DNA of 64,000 bases from Candidatus Riflebacteria bacterium HGW-Riflebacteria-1 (GCA_002839445.1 PGYB01000013.1:1-64000); one strand, 5' to 3'; counted from the stretch's first letter, positions 9,391-17,703 are shown. Program-made: numbers and translations. Notes: generated by a model from the sequence alone, not told the origin.

Positions 9391-9918
9391 ATGCAAAAGA
9401 TCAAAAACGGACTTAGGGACTGGGCCAGGGATTTCGCTAGAGCGCTCGTATTTTTTCTGGTATTGCAGACGTATGTTGTACAGGGCTTCGTGATCGAGGG
9501 AGCCTGCATGGAACCTGAACTTCACTCGCGTGAAAAAATTATTGTTAACAAGATGATATACCAGTTTAGGGAACCCGAAGTGGGCGAAGTTGTTGTGTTT
9601 TCGTACCCGCTTGAGCCTGACAAGGATTTCATCAAAAGAGTCGTCGGGATACCTGGCGATCGTATTGAAATAAAAGATGGTTATCTGTACCGCAATGGTC
9701 GACAGATGAAAGAGCCTTTTGTTCCAGAATACGTGTTTGGTACATACGGACCTCAGAGAGTTCCTGAAGGAAAAATCTGCGTGATGGGCGATAATCGCAA
9801 TAATTCGCATGACAGTAGGTCCTGGGGGCTTCTTGAGCGCAAGATGGTCAAGGGGCGGGCTGAGGTCAAATTCTGGCCACCCAGCGCTGCCGGTCGCATA
9901 GCTTCTCTTAAAGAATAA
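9391..9918 (+). CDS. lepB: Signal peptidase I with Cys at the nucleophile position
   Basis: Type I signal peptidase, 175 residues, removes signal peptides from exported proteins at the outer face of the inner membrane. A single N-terminal membrane segment (about 15-35) precedes the catalytic domain. Box C is intact with the general-base lysine Lys82 (DFIKRVVGIPGD), and box E GDNRNNSHDSRSWG (about 131-144) is intact. In box B, the usual G-x-S-M-x-P-T-L reads GACMEPEL: codon 39, TGC at 9505-9507, places Cys where the catalytic Ser belongs. The 43-residue spacing Cys39-Lys82 matches the short Gram-positive-type enzymes. GGAG lies seven bases before the ATG. It could be a thiol signal peptidase or a specialised paralogue. 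Confidence 0.9.
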   Translation: MQKIKNGLRDWARDFARALVFFLVLQTYVVQGFVIEGACMEPELHSREKIIVNKMIYQFREPEVGEVVVFSYPLEPDKDFIKRVVGIPGDRIEIKDGYLYRNGRQMKEPFVPEYVFGTYGPQRVPEGKICVMGDNRNNSHDSRSWGLLERKMVKGRAEVKFWPPSAAGRIASLKE

Positions 9919-9925
9919 TTCAAAT

Positions 9926-9954
9926 TTGACAAGCCCGCATCATCGGGTTATATT
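9926..9954 (+). promoter_or_regulatory. Sigma-70-type promoter before DUF2225 gene
   Basis: TTGACA (9926-9931), a 17-nt spacer and TATATT (9949-9954). This is a near-consensus housekeeping promoter located just after the lepB stop and about 27 nt before the next start, so the downstream gene has its own promoter. Confidence 0.7.
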
Positions 9955-9980
9955 CTGACCACAGTCAGGGAGACGCAGCT

Positions 9981-10634
9981 TTGGTTACTTCGTTCAAAAT
10001 AAGTGGTTTTACATGCCCGGCCTGTGGCAGTGTGTTTGACGCCAGAACCGTGACGTCAATCACACATCAGGGCCAGGACTCAGATTTTCTGCCACATTAT
10101 CTGGGCGAAAACCCCTTGCCTTATTTTCTGGTACAATGCCCGGACTGCAATTTCAGCGCTTATCCCGAAGATTATGCCGAACCCGAGGTTGTCCAGCAAA
10201 AAGTTTCGGTGCCAACGATAAAAAGAATTCTCAGTCTGCCGATATGCAGAAAGATTCCCGAAGAAGCTCTCAAATTTTTTATCGCCGGCAAAATTTACGA
10301 AGAAACCGGGCGCAACCCGTATCACATTGGTAATCTTTATCTGCGCGGTTCGTGGTGCTGCCGTATTCACGATAATCGCAAGGCAGAGATTGAAATGCAG
10401 CAGATGGCGGTTAAATTTTTGCGGCTGTCGGTCGAAAGGTCAACGATTAACAATCCTGACAATCTTCCGGTGGTGACTTATCTGATAGGTGAGCTTTATC
10501 GCAGGCTTGAAGATCGCAAGGCGGCCCGCGAGTGGTTTAGTGCGGTAGAAGAAGTATTGATAGACCAGGAACAACAGTGGATTCTCGAATTAACACAAAA
10601 ACAGGCTGAATTGAATGAGCATTTCATCAACTGA
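9981..10634 (+). CDS. DUF2225 family zinc-binding protein
   Basis: The 217-residue cytoplasmic protein has two CxxC pairs, TCPACGSVFD (about 11-20) and QCPDCNFSAY (about 51-60), then an alpha-helical, TPR-like C-terminal part. This is the DUF2225 layout: an N-terminal zinc-binding region and a helical tail. The family has no established function. The start is TTG, supported by AGGGAG about nine bases upstream and by the promoter at 9926-9954. The gene sits alone ahead of the pilus operon. Confidence 0.8.
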   Translation: MVTSFKISGFTCPACGSVFDARTVTSITHQGQDSDFLPHYLGENPLPYFLVQCPDCNFSAYPEDYAEPEVVQQKVSVPTIKRILSLPICRKIPEEALKFFIAGKIYEETGRNPYHIGNLYLRGSWCCRIHDNRKAEIEMQQMAVKFLRLSVERSTINNPDNLPVVTYLIGELYRRLEDRKAAREWFSAVEEVLIDQEQQWILELTQKQAELNEHFIN

Positions 10635-10704
10635 AAGCTCACATTGAAAGGGAGTAAGGGTTCTCTGTTGTCTGAGCGATCCTGAAATTTCCTCTCTAAA
10701 AGTT

Positions 10705-10726
10705 TGTGATTTCTGATAAAATCACA
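10705..10726. promoter_or_regulatory. Perfect 8-bp inverted repeat before the pilus operon
   Basis: TGTGATTT (10705-10712), six bases, then AAATCACA (10719-10726) form a perfect dyad between the DUF2225 gene and gspF. There is no T-run, so a terminator is unlikely. The arms resemble CRP/FNR-family half-sites, but the spacing is longer than the canonical TGTGA-N6-TCACA. It is a candidate operator for the pilus/secretion operon. Confidence 0.45.
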
Positions 10727-10778
10727 TAAACTCTTAAGTGGAAATTTTGGGATCGCTTTGTTTTTGGGGAAATTTTCA

Positions 10779-11996
10779 ATGCACAAAATTAAAGTCAGAT
10801 ATGCAGATGAGCAAGGGCGCACCCGCGAAGAGGTTTTTGAAACCCGCTCTTTAAGCGAACTTCGTGCTGCGTTTAATACAAAGGGTTACTACATTCTGTC
10901 TGAATCGTTCGAACAGGGGAGCCTTGCCGAACGCCTGCGTGATGCCTTTACTTTTAGGCAAGGCGTCTCGGTAAAAGAACTCAACGAATTTACCAAGCTG
11001 TTAAGAACCCTTCTCAGATCAGGTATGCCGATTACCGACGCGCTCGATGTGCTGCTCGACGACGCAGAAGACACACAACTTAACATGGCATTGCGCCAGG
11101 TTAACAAGGATATCAGAGAGGGCGTGGCTCTGAGCGCGGCATTAGGTCGGCACTCCGACGTTTTTCCTGACATTTACATTAAAACTATTGTTGCCGGCGA
11201 AAAGGCCGGGGCGCTCGAAAACATTCTCAAGAGACTTACGGAATATTTTGCCAGCTCGATTGCAGTCAAACGCAAAGTGGTGGCTGCACTTATCTACCCG
11301 GCAGTTCTTCTCGCAGTATCGACTCTGGCTGTGGCCTACATGATAGTGGCCGTGGTGCCTGAGTTTGCCGGGTTGTTCAGAAGCCTTGGCGCGCCGTTGC
11401 CGCTGATGACTTCGCTTCTGCTTTCTTCTTCTGAATTTCTCGGCGAATGGTTCTGGCTGATTATTTTTGCTCTCATGCTGCTGGTCGGCGGTTTGATCAG
11501 TTTTTCGAAATCGCCTGATGGTCGCCAGAAAATCGATGCAGTAAAGCTTAAGTTACCACTGATAAGAGATCTCGAAAAAAACTTCGCTTACAGCCAGTTT
11601 TCACGCACTATGGCGACAATGGTTGAAGGCGGTATTCCGATTATGGACAGCCTTGCGGTTGTTATCGACAGCATGGAAAACCGCGTCATTGCAATGCGCC
11701 TGGCGGTATTGCCGGAGTTGCTCGAAAAAGGTATGGGCTTTGGCAATGCATTAAAAAGTATTCCTGACACTCCCAAGATGATGGTCAGAGTAATCATGGT
11801 CGGCGAAGAATCAGGCAATCTCGGTGAGATGCTCGAAAACATGGCAGACCACTATGACGAAGAGATTTCTGAGTTGACCGACATGATAACTTCGCTGATC
11901 GAACCTATCCTGTTTCTGGCCATGGCACTCGTTGTCGGTACGATTGTTATAGCGCTGCTTTACCCGGTTCTCACCGCGGCTTCGCAAATCAACTAA
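10779..11996 (+). CDS. gspF: Type IV pilus / type II secretion platform protein (PilC/GspF)
   Basis: This 405-residue inner-membrane protein belongs to the GspF/PilC family, the platform on which the assembly ATPase acts. Two duplicated cytoplasmic GspF domains are visible (about 60-185 and 265-390, with motifs such as FTKLLRTLLRSGMPITDAL and FSRTMATMVEGGIPIMDSL). Membrane segments lie near 165-215, 225-245 and 375-400. The ATG at 10779 is preferred over the upstream TTG at 10758 because GGGGA lies eight bases before it. It is the first gene of the operon and is followed after two to fourteen bases by the ATPase. Confidence 0.93.
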   Translation: MHKIKVRYADEQGRTREEVFETRSLSELRAAFNTKGYYILSESFEQGSLAERLRDAFTFRQGVSVKELNEFTKLLRTLLRSGMPITDALDVLLDDAEDTQLNMALRQVNKDIREGVALSAALGRHSDVFPDIYIKTIVAGEKAGALENILKRLTEYFASSIAVKRKVVAALIYPAVLLAVSTLAVAYMIVAVVPEFAGLFRSLGAPLPLMTSLLLSSSEFLGEWFWLIIFALMLLVGGLISFSKSPDGRQKIDAVKLKLPLIRDLEKNFAYSQFSRTMATMVEGGIPIMDSLAVVIDSMENRVIAMRLAVLPELLEKGMGFGNALKSIPDTPKMMVRVIMVGEESGNLGEMLENMADHYDEEISELTDMITSLIEPILFLAMALVVGTIVIALLYPVLTAASQIN

Positions 11997-12010
11997 GATT
12001 GGATTCAGAG

Positions 12011-13897
12011 ATGGAAAGCTTCAAGGAATTTTTGATTAAGAAAAGAATTGTAGACAGTGGCAAAGCTGATCGACTGATAAAAGAGTCGGGTGGCCAGATT
12101 GACAGCATACTTCTGCGTATGGCCAGTGACAGTGAGGTCTCTGACTCCGGTCTGGTAAAGGCCTTCGCCGCGACCTTCCGCAAGAAAACCCTGTGTGAGA
12201 TTCTTGTCGAAGAGGGCTTTATCACTCTAGATTTCATTCAATCGCTGATCAGCGAATTTGGCGCCATACCCGGCAATATCGGGCAGATTCTCATCGAACG
12301 CAAGGTAATCGGCGAAGAAGAGTTTGCCCGTGCCGTTGGCATGGAACTTGGCATCGAATACGTCGACCTTTCGCATTATGAGGTCGATGATGAGCTGTTT
12401 AACAGCATCGATGTCGCTCTGATGCGCCGCTACTGCTTTGTACCACATCGTCGCAGCACCCGCGATATCTACCTGATCATGCATGACCCCGGCAATGTCG
12501 ACGCGATCGAAGAACTTGAGGTTCAGCTTGGTCTGCCGATAATGCCGATGGTTGCCTCGCGCATGGCTATTCAAAAGTTATTGAGCCTGATGATCGAAAC
12601 CAGCCTTGATTCTAAGGTGGTTTTCGGTGATCTCGAAAATTTTCCGCCGCTCGAAGTGGTGATTGAAGACGAAGACGAGGCCCCGGCCGCCGGAGTTGCC
12701 AAGACCACCGGTTTTGCCAGCGAGACGCCGGTTATCAGAATGGTCGATGCCATCATTCTCAAAGGCGTTCGCAAGCGCTCAAGCGACATACATTTTGAAG
12801 TGTACGAGTCGCAGCTTAAGGTTAAATACCGCATTGACGGCGTTCTTTTCGAAGTGCTCTCAGATGTCGAACCCCGCCTGCGCGGGCCGATCATCTCGCG
12901 CCTCAAGGTTATGGCCCAGCTCGATATCGCCGAAAAGCGTGTGCCGCAGGATGGTCGCTTCAAGCTCAGAATTGATGATCGCTATGTCGATTTTCGTGTT
13001 TCGGTTCTGCCCTCAATCTACGGAGAAACCGTGGTTCTGCGTATTCTCGATAAATCGGCCCTCGGCCTGGATCTGCAGCGCATCGGCCTCGATGGCGAAG
13101 ATCTGCTGCAGTTCAAACGCAACGTAAAAAAACCATACGGCATGGTTCTCGTCGCCGGCCCGACCGGCTCAGGCAAGACCACCACGCTGTACTCGGCGAT
13201 TAAATTCGTTCATACCAATAAAGACAAATTTATCACCATCGAAGATCCGGTTGAATACCAGCTGCCTGATATTGTGCAGATTGCGGTAAACGAAAAGAAG
13301 GGATTGACCTTCAGTTCAGGCCTGCGTTCTATTGTTCGCCAGGACCCCGACAAAATTATGGTCGGCGAGATACGTGACCCCGAGACCGCTAAAATAGCTA
13401 TTAATGCGGCCCTTACCGGTCATCTTGTTTTCAGTTCAATTCACGCCAATAACGTCATCGATGCCATTTCGCGCCTTGAGAACATGGAAATCGACCCTTA
13501 CGAATTTGTCAGTTCTTTCAACCTTATCATGTCGCAGCGTCTGATGCGACTGAACTGTAAGAACTGCATCGTCGCCGACGATACCATAACCGAAGAGATG
13601 AAGCGCCTGACCATCGACTTCAAGCAGTATGAACATGTCGAGTTCAAGCGCGGCAAGGGGTGCCGCTTCTGTCATGATACCGGCTATCAGGGCAGGTCTG
13701 GCATTTTTGAAGTGCTCGAAATGTCGCCCTCAATAAAACAGATGATTCTCACCCGACAGTCGCCTCTCGAAATCAGAAAAGCGGCGATGGCTCAGGGCAT
13801 GGTTCCGTTGCGCCGCGCCGGCTGGCAAAAGGTCGAAAAAGGCCTCACCACCTTTGAAGAGATGAACCGCGTAACCTTTGAAGAAGGAATACTGTAA
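12011..13897 (+). CDS. gspE: Type IV pilus / type II secretion assembly ATPase (PilB/GspE)
   Basis: This hexameric cytoplasmic ATPase powers pilin or pseudopilin assembly. The N-terminal 200 residues carry GspE-N/MshEN-type domains. The motor follows: Walker A GPTGSGKTTT (near residue 383), Asp-box IEDPVEYQL, Walker B region DPDKIMVGEIRDPET, and His-box GHLVFSSIHAN. A zinc-binding tetracysteine (CKNC near 516, CRFC near 551) is typical of GspE/PilB and separates it from the retraction ATPase PilT. I prefer the ATG at 12011 over the TTG at 11999, giving 628 residues. GGA lies about seven bases upstream. Confidence 0.94.
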   Translation: MESFKEFLIKKRIVDSGKADRLIKESGGQIDSILLRMASDSEVSDSGLVKAFAATFRKKTLCEILVEEGFITLDFIQSLISEFGAIPGNIGQILIERKVIGEEEFARAVGMELGIEYVDLSHYEVDDELFNSIDVALMRRYCFVPHRRSTRDIYLIMHDPGNVDAIEELEVQLGLPIMPMVASRMAIQKLLSLMIETSLDSKVVFGDLENFPPLEVVIEDEDEAPAAGVAKTTGFASETPVIRMVDAIILKGVRKRSSDIHFEVYESQLKVKYRIDGVLFEVLSDVEPRLRGPIISRLKVMAQLDIAEKRVPQDGRFKLRIDDRYVDFRVSVLPSIYGETVVLRILDKSALGLDLQRIGLDGEDLLQFKRNVKKPYGMVLVAGPTGSGKTTTLYSAIKFVHTNKDKFITIEDPVEYQLPDIVQIAVNEKKGLTFSSGLRSIVRQDPDKIMVGEIRDPETAKIAINAALTGHLVFSSIHANNVIDAISRLENMEIDPYEFVSSFNLIMSQRLMRLNCKNCIVADDTITEEMKRLTIDFKQYEHVEFKRGKGCRFCHDTGYQGRSGIFEVLEMSPSIKQMILTRQSPLEIRKAAMAQGMVPLRRAGWQKVEKGLTTFEEMNRVTFEEGIL

Positions 13898-14973
13898 TGA
13901 ATCTTTACACCGAACTTATCGCAGTAGACATCGGCACCAGCTGTATCAAGCTGGTCTCTATTGAGCATGGCCCGGGCCGGCAGGGTTACATAGTCAAGAA
14001 TCTCGAATTGCAGGAATTGCCGGCTGGCCTGATCGGCGGCGATTTTACCAATCCGTTTATCAGTGACATGCCGGTTTTTAAAGATATTCTTTCGGGAATG
14101 GTCAGAAAGGTTAAGCACAGCCGCCAGGGCTATGTTATCGGGTTGCCCGATCGCTGGGTAAAGCTTCATCTCAACACCATGCAGTTGACCGAGAACGAGC
14201 GCAAGTCGCCGGAGTTTCTCTCGTGGCGGCTCGAAAAGAATCTGCCGATTCCTGAGGGAATGCGGGTCATGGTCGATTTTCAGATATTGAATAGCGTCGC
14301 GGGCGAGTCTGATGGCTTTCATGTACTCGCTGCGGCTGTTAAGTCAGACATTATCGATATTCTGTCGCGTATCACGACTGATCTCGGGATGGAAGTAATG
14401 GCTTTCGACACCTCTTCTCTGGGTATTTTCAACCTTTTCGAAGAAGTTTATCCTGAGAAAATTCTTGATCAGATCGTTGTTAATCTGCATGTGGGCCATG
14501 AAACAACCGTTGTTAAGGCTTATTCGGCCGGCTGTCTGCTTTATGAGCGTGTTATAGAAGTTGCTGGTGAGGAATTTGCCAAAATAATCAGCGAGATCGA
14601 CACGGTTAATCTCGAGAACGCCATGCGCGCAAAAGAAAGCGAAAAGTTTTTTCCCGTCAGCCGCGACGATATTGCCCTGCTGGTGAACAAGCGGCAGCGT
14701 ATCGACCGCATATTTGGTAACTGGCTGCGCGAGCTTAACGTAACATTCAGATTTTTTCAGGAGAAATTCAATGTGTCGCGCCTGCCGACGATTTTTATGA
14801 CCGGTGGCAGCACAATGTTTGCGGGACTTGACAATTTTCTCAGCGAGTATTTTGAGACCAGCTGCTTTTTGTTTAATCCTCTGAACGAGATTCCGCTGGC
14901 AAAGAAAATCGACACCAGGCTTGTGGCAAAAGGCCCGACATTTGCCGCCTGTGTCGGTTTGCTTGCTAAATAG
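13897..14973 (+). CDS. pilM: Actin-like pilus assembly ATPase PilM
   Basis: PilM is a cytoplasmic actin-fold protein that binds the N-terminus of PilN and couples the ATPase ring to the inner-membrane complex. The 358-residue product has the phosphate-1 motif AVDIGTSCIKLV at residues 8-19 and the adenosine motif MTGGSTMF near 305. The usual phosphate-2 Asp appears as NLHVG (near 198), a modest deviation. Length is normal. The start overlaps the gspE stop in a TAATG arrangement, indicating coupling. GspL plays the equivalent role in type II secretion, but the soluble, membrane-free form here fits PilM. Confidence 0.88.
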   Translation: MNLYTELIAVDIGTSCIKLVSIEHGPGRQGYIVKNLELQELPAGLIGGDFTNPFISDMPVFKDILSGMVRKVKHSRQGYVIGLPDRWVKLHLNTMQLTENERKSPEFLSWRLEKNLPIPEGMRVMVDFQILNSVAGESDGFHVLAAAVKSDIIDILSRITTDLGMEVMAFDTSSLGIFNLFEEVYPEKILDQIVVNLHVGHETTVVKAYSAGCLLYERVIEVAGEEFAKIISEIDTVNLENAMRAKESEKFFPVSRDDIALLVNKRQRIDRIFGNWLRELNVTFRFFQEKFNVSRLPTIFMTGGSTMFAGLDNFLSEYFETSCFLFNPLNEIPLAKKIDTRLVAKGPTFAACVGLLAK

Positions 14974-14982
14974 GAGACAGCC

Positions 14983-15561
14983 ATGAAACATTACCTGAAC
15001 TTTAAACCCTCCATAGTATTCAGAAAAGGCAGCAGTTTTATGCTGAAGACTTCTCTGATTATTCTTTACGCAGTTCCGCTGTCGCTGGCCTTTTTCTGGA
15101 GTTACAAATATTTTTCGCTGACCACGGTAAACAGTTATTACAGCGAGAATGCCAAACAGCTTGACACTAAGACCCGCGAATTTGGCGATGCTGTCAGCAA
15201 GGTGCGCCCACTGCAGGACGAAATTGACGACAGCGAAAAAATTTATTCTGACTATCGCATGGTTGCCGCAGTTGGCCAGACATCATGGACAACACTTTTC
15301 GGCAGGCTCGAAAAGCTGGCGCCGCCGCAGATGCGTTTTAAAAGCATCAGTATCAGACCCGACAAACTGGTAAGAGTAAGTATCGAAGGCGAAACGGTCG
15401 AGCTGCATTATTTGACGCGCTTTTTGCAGGATTTGTTCGCCGAGAAAGTTTTTTCTTCGCCTAACCTTAAGAAGCACAGCCTCAGCAAAATTGATGGGGG
15501 CGAGGTAATACACTTCAGTCTTGAAGTAGATTACGCTGGAGAGAAGGGGGAGTTACCCTGA
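14983..15561 (+). CDS. pilN: PilN-like inner-membrane assembly protein
   Basis: The 192-residue protein has a short cytoplasmic N-tail, one membrane segment (about 24-42, TSLIILYAVPLSLAFFWSY), a periplasmic coiled coil (about 50-90) and a small alpha/beta domain (about 95-190). That is the PilN/GspL-C layout. It lacks a textbook PilN signature in its N-tail, so assignment rests on architecture and on its position after pilM. GGAGA precedes the ATG, and the stop overlaps the next start (TGATG). Confidence 0.72.
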   Translation: MKHYLNFKPSIVFRKGSSFMLKTSLIILYAVPLSLAFFWSYKYFSLTTVNSYYSENAKQLDTKTREFGDAVSKVRPLQDEIDDSEKIYSDYRMVAAVGQTSWTTLFGRLEKLAPPQMRFKSISIRPDKLVRVSIEGETVELHYLTRFLQDLFAEKVFSSPNLKKHSLSKIDGGEVIHFSLEVDYAGEKGELP

Positions 15562-16088
15562 TGAATCCGAATGAAATGGCAAAACTCAAAGATAAAGCCC
15601 CAATGCCGCTGCTTTTGTTGATGATTCTTTTCTTTCTGCCGTCATTTTTGCTTGAACCAGAAGCAGACTCGCTTAAAGCGTCTACGCAAAAATTCGATGC
15701 CAGTTTGAAAAAGGCTCGCGTTGTTCGCCAGCAGCGCGAAAAATTTGTGCAGCAGAGCGCTCGTCTTGAGCGTCTCAAGCAGCTTAACGGTCAGTTGTTT
15801 GAACTCATTCCCCAGGAAACAGCTCTGCCTGAGATGATAGACAAGCTGCACAGCACTGCAGCAGCCTGTGCAGTCGTTGTTGAAGATGTGCGTTACTCGT
15901 TCAGCCGAAATTACGAAAAGCTTGGTGTGCCCGGCTACGATATCTCGATGCGCCTGAGCGCGGCTTACAATGGCGTTCGTCAGCTGCTTGCCGAACTCGA
16001 AACCATGCCGACCCCGGTGCTGATAAAAGAGGTCGTGCTGACCGAAGAAAAGCGCTATGTTCTATCATTGAGGTTATTAGTGAAATGA
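15561..16088 (+). CDS. pilO: PilO-like inner-membrane assembly protein
   Basis: This 175-residue bitopic protein has an N-terminal membrane segment (about 15-32, APMPLLLLMILFFLPSF), a coiled coil (about 38-80) and a ferredoxin-like periplasmic domain (about 85-175). This is the PilO/GspM arrangement, and the protein is expected to pair with the preceding PilN-like one. Identification is from architecture and order. It begins on the last base of the previous stop and its own stop overlaps the next ATG, so the three membrane proteins are translationally coupled. Confidence 0.7.
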   Translation: MNPNEMAKLKDKAPMPLLLLMILFFLPSFLLEPEADSLKASTQKFDASLKKARVVRQQREKFVQQSARLERLKQLNGQLFELIPQETALPEMIDKLHSTAAACAVVVEDVRYSFSRNYEKLGVPGYDISMRLSAAYNGVRQLLAELETMPTPVLIKEVVLTEEKRYVLSLRLLVK

Positions 16089-16681
16089 AAGACAGCAAAA
16101 CTTTTGAATTTGCTAAAAAGCATCGCGAAGATGTAATCGATACGCTTCAGCTCCGACTCAAGGAACGGCGCGTTCTCTACGCGCTGCTGCTTATTTTGTG
16201 CGTTACTTTCGCCTATGAAAACAGCAACCTGCTTCTATCGTATGTGGTTGGCTCAGCGCACCCGGTGCCAGAGTTGGGCGAACGCAGAAAGCCGCAGCTC
16301 AAGGCCGACATGCTGAAACGGCTTGATCGCGCGCTGGCAGAAACCTCTGAAGACTACCCGCAATACTGGGCAGTGTTTTCAGAAAACCAGAAGCTGCTTG
16401 GCGAAGCGGCCGGAATGCTGGCCGAAGAGGGCGGCGCCGACTCTGCTCGCGACAGAGTCGCCCGGGTTGTTGTCAGTATGAAAGAATTCGCGGCGCACCC
16501 GATCATCAAGCCGGCAAAGAACCTCGAAAAACTGAGTGCCGAAATGGCTTCTCTACAAAGGGTACTCAAGCTGAATGCCGATGTGGCCGAGTCTGAACTC
16601 AAACCGCTGCTGTTTGTCAGAGAATCGGCAGTCGGCGGGGCTCAGAGCAAACGCAATCTTTTTGAGTATTCGTTGAGGTAG
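16085..16681 (+). CDS. Unknown membrane protein in the pilus operon (PilP slot)
   Basis: The 198-residue protein has a 35-residue charged N-tail, one membrane segment (about 36-55, LYALLLILCVTFAYENSNLL) and a periplasmic helical region with coiled-coil character (about 75-175). It occupies the place of PilP after PilMNO, but there is no lipobox and no beta-sandwich homology region that I can see. It could be a lineage-specific connector between the inner-membrane complex and a secretin or the pseudopilus. The ATGA overlap with pilO and three-base gap to the first pseudopilin show it is part of the operon. Confidence 0.75.
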   Translation: MKDSKTFEFAKKHREDVIDTLQLRLKERRVLYALLLILCVTFAYENSNLLLSYVVGSAHPVPELGERRKPQLKADMLKRLDRALAETSEDYPQYWAVFSENQKLLGEAAGMLAEEGGADSARDRVARVVVSMKEFAAHPIIKPAKNLEKLSAEMASLQRVLKLNADVAESELKPLLFVRESAVGGAQSKRNLFEYSLR

Positions 16682-16684
16682 ACT

Positions 16685-17080
16685 ATGTTAAACAGGTCGA
16701 CCAGAAAGAGTAGCAGCGGTTTTACCCTGATCGAGATGCTTGTTGTCGTCTCAGTTCTTGGTATTCTGGTATCAATTGCCAGCAACCACCATGGCCGTGT
16801 GCTCAAAAAGTCGCAGGATGCCGCGGTTATGCTTGAATTGAGCAGCATTCGCAATGCCGTTCATCAATTTGCACTCGACAACATGGGCCGGTTTCCGCAG
16901 GCTCTCGAAGAGCTCAAACCAGTTCATTTAAAAAATCTTCCCAACCGCTGGCGGGGCAGTTCGGCATCGGGCTACTATTTTTATGACCCGCGCGAGGGCA
17001 GGGTGGATCTCTATGACGACAGCGGCAGCAAGCCGGCAGAAGAGCTTGACCAGGGTGGCCGAAAATATGCTGACTACTAA
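16685..17080 (+). CDS. Type II secretion / type IV pilus pseudopilin
   Basis: The 131-residue product carries a class III prepilin signal: a short basic leader (MLNRSTRKSSSG), then FTLIEMLVVVSVLGILVSIAS with the conserved Glu5 of the mature protein. Prepilin peptidase would cut after Gly12. After the hydrophobic helix comes a GspG-like globular part. The short size and tail rich in DPREGRVDLYDDSG fit a major pseudopilin-type fold. GAGG lies six bases before the ATG. The 3' end overlaps the next gene by 14 nt. Confidence 0.88.
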   Translation: MLNRSTRKSSSGFTLIEMLVVVSVLGILVSIASNHHGRVLKKSQDAAVMLELSSIRNAVHQFALDNMGRFPQALEELKPVHLKNLPNRWRGSSASGYYFYDPREGRVDLYDDSGSKPAEELDQGGRKYADY

Positions 17081-17489
17081 GCGCGGGCTGACCCTGCTTG
17101 AGCTGATTGTCTGCACTCTGATAATCGGCATACTGTCGACTACTGCCGTTCCCATTGCCAAAAACGTAGTCAGGAAGCAGAAAGAGAGTCTGCTGCGCGA
17201 TCATCTCAAAGAGATGCGCAAAGCAATCGACCGCTATTACGAAAAGAAGTCAGCAGCTTCTCCCGGTCTTGAAGACGCGCAGTATTATCCTCAGCGTCTT
17301 GAAGAACTGGTTGAAGGTCGTTATCTAAGAAGGATTCCGCTTGACCCGTTCACCGAAAAGCCCGACTGGAAAACACGCTCGTCGACAGACGCTCCTGGCA
17401 ATGCCATCTCTAACCAGCAGAACGTTTTTGACATTTACTCGGCAACATCTGATACTGATTTGCGCGGCCAGCTATATTCTACCTGGTAA
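17067..17489 (+). CDS. Second pseudopilin (GspG-like)
   Basis: The prepilin signal MLTTKRG/LTLLELIVCTLIIGIL starts at the ATG at 17067. The upstream extension of the frame is rejected because AGGGTGG lies eight bases before this ATG and the short leader is typical. The mature protein of about 133 residues has Glu5, a hydrophobic helix, then a C-terminal region with DPFTEKPDWKT and a final YSATSDTDLRGQ, reminiscent of the GspG end (DPWG...D..DI.S...DG). No minor pseudopilins, secretin or prepilin peptidase follow, so the rest of the system is encoded elsewhere. Confidence 0.88.
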   Translation: MLTTKRGLTLLELIVCTLIIGILSTTAVPIAKNVVRKQKESLLRDHLKEMRKAIDRYYEKKSAASPGLEDAQYYPQRLEELVEGRYLRRIPLDPFTEKPDWKTRSSTDAPGNAISNQQNVFDIYSATSDTDLRGQLYSTW

Positions 17490-17651
17490 CTGTTCAGTTA
17501 TAGTACATATCGCGCAAAGATTGAACGATCATTCGCTTTAACAGGGTCCGGTTCTCTGACAACATTGAGCGGATGAATTTACCGTCATCGCTACGCTCCT
17601 CGCAATTACCAGAAACAAACAAATGCCCATTAAATAACGCTTTTGCGAGGT

Positions 17652-17667
17652 TGGCACACTTCTTGCT
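17652..17667 (+). promoter_or_regulatory. Sigma-54 (-24/-12) promoter
   Basis: TTGGCAC-ACTTC-TTGCT matches the RpoN consensus TGGCAC-N5-TTGC. The invariant GG (17653-17654) and GC (17665-17666) are exactly 10 nt apart. Transcription would begin near 17678, leaving a leader of about 26 nt before the ATG at 17704. RpoN promoters need an enhancer-binding ATPase. I see no obvious enhancer dyad in the 160 nt upstream and no such regulator gene in the window. Confidence 0.8.
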
Positions 17668-17703
17668 ATAAAGCCGTTGGAATTATTTCCGGAGGCTTTA
17701 AAG

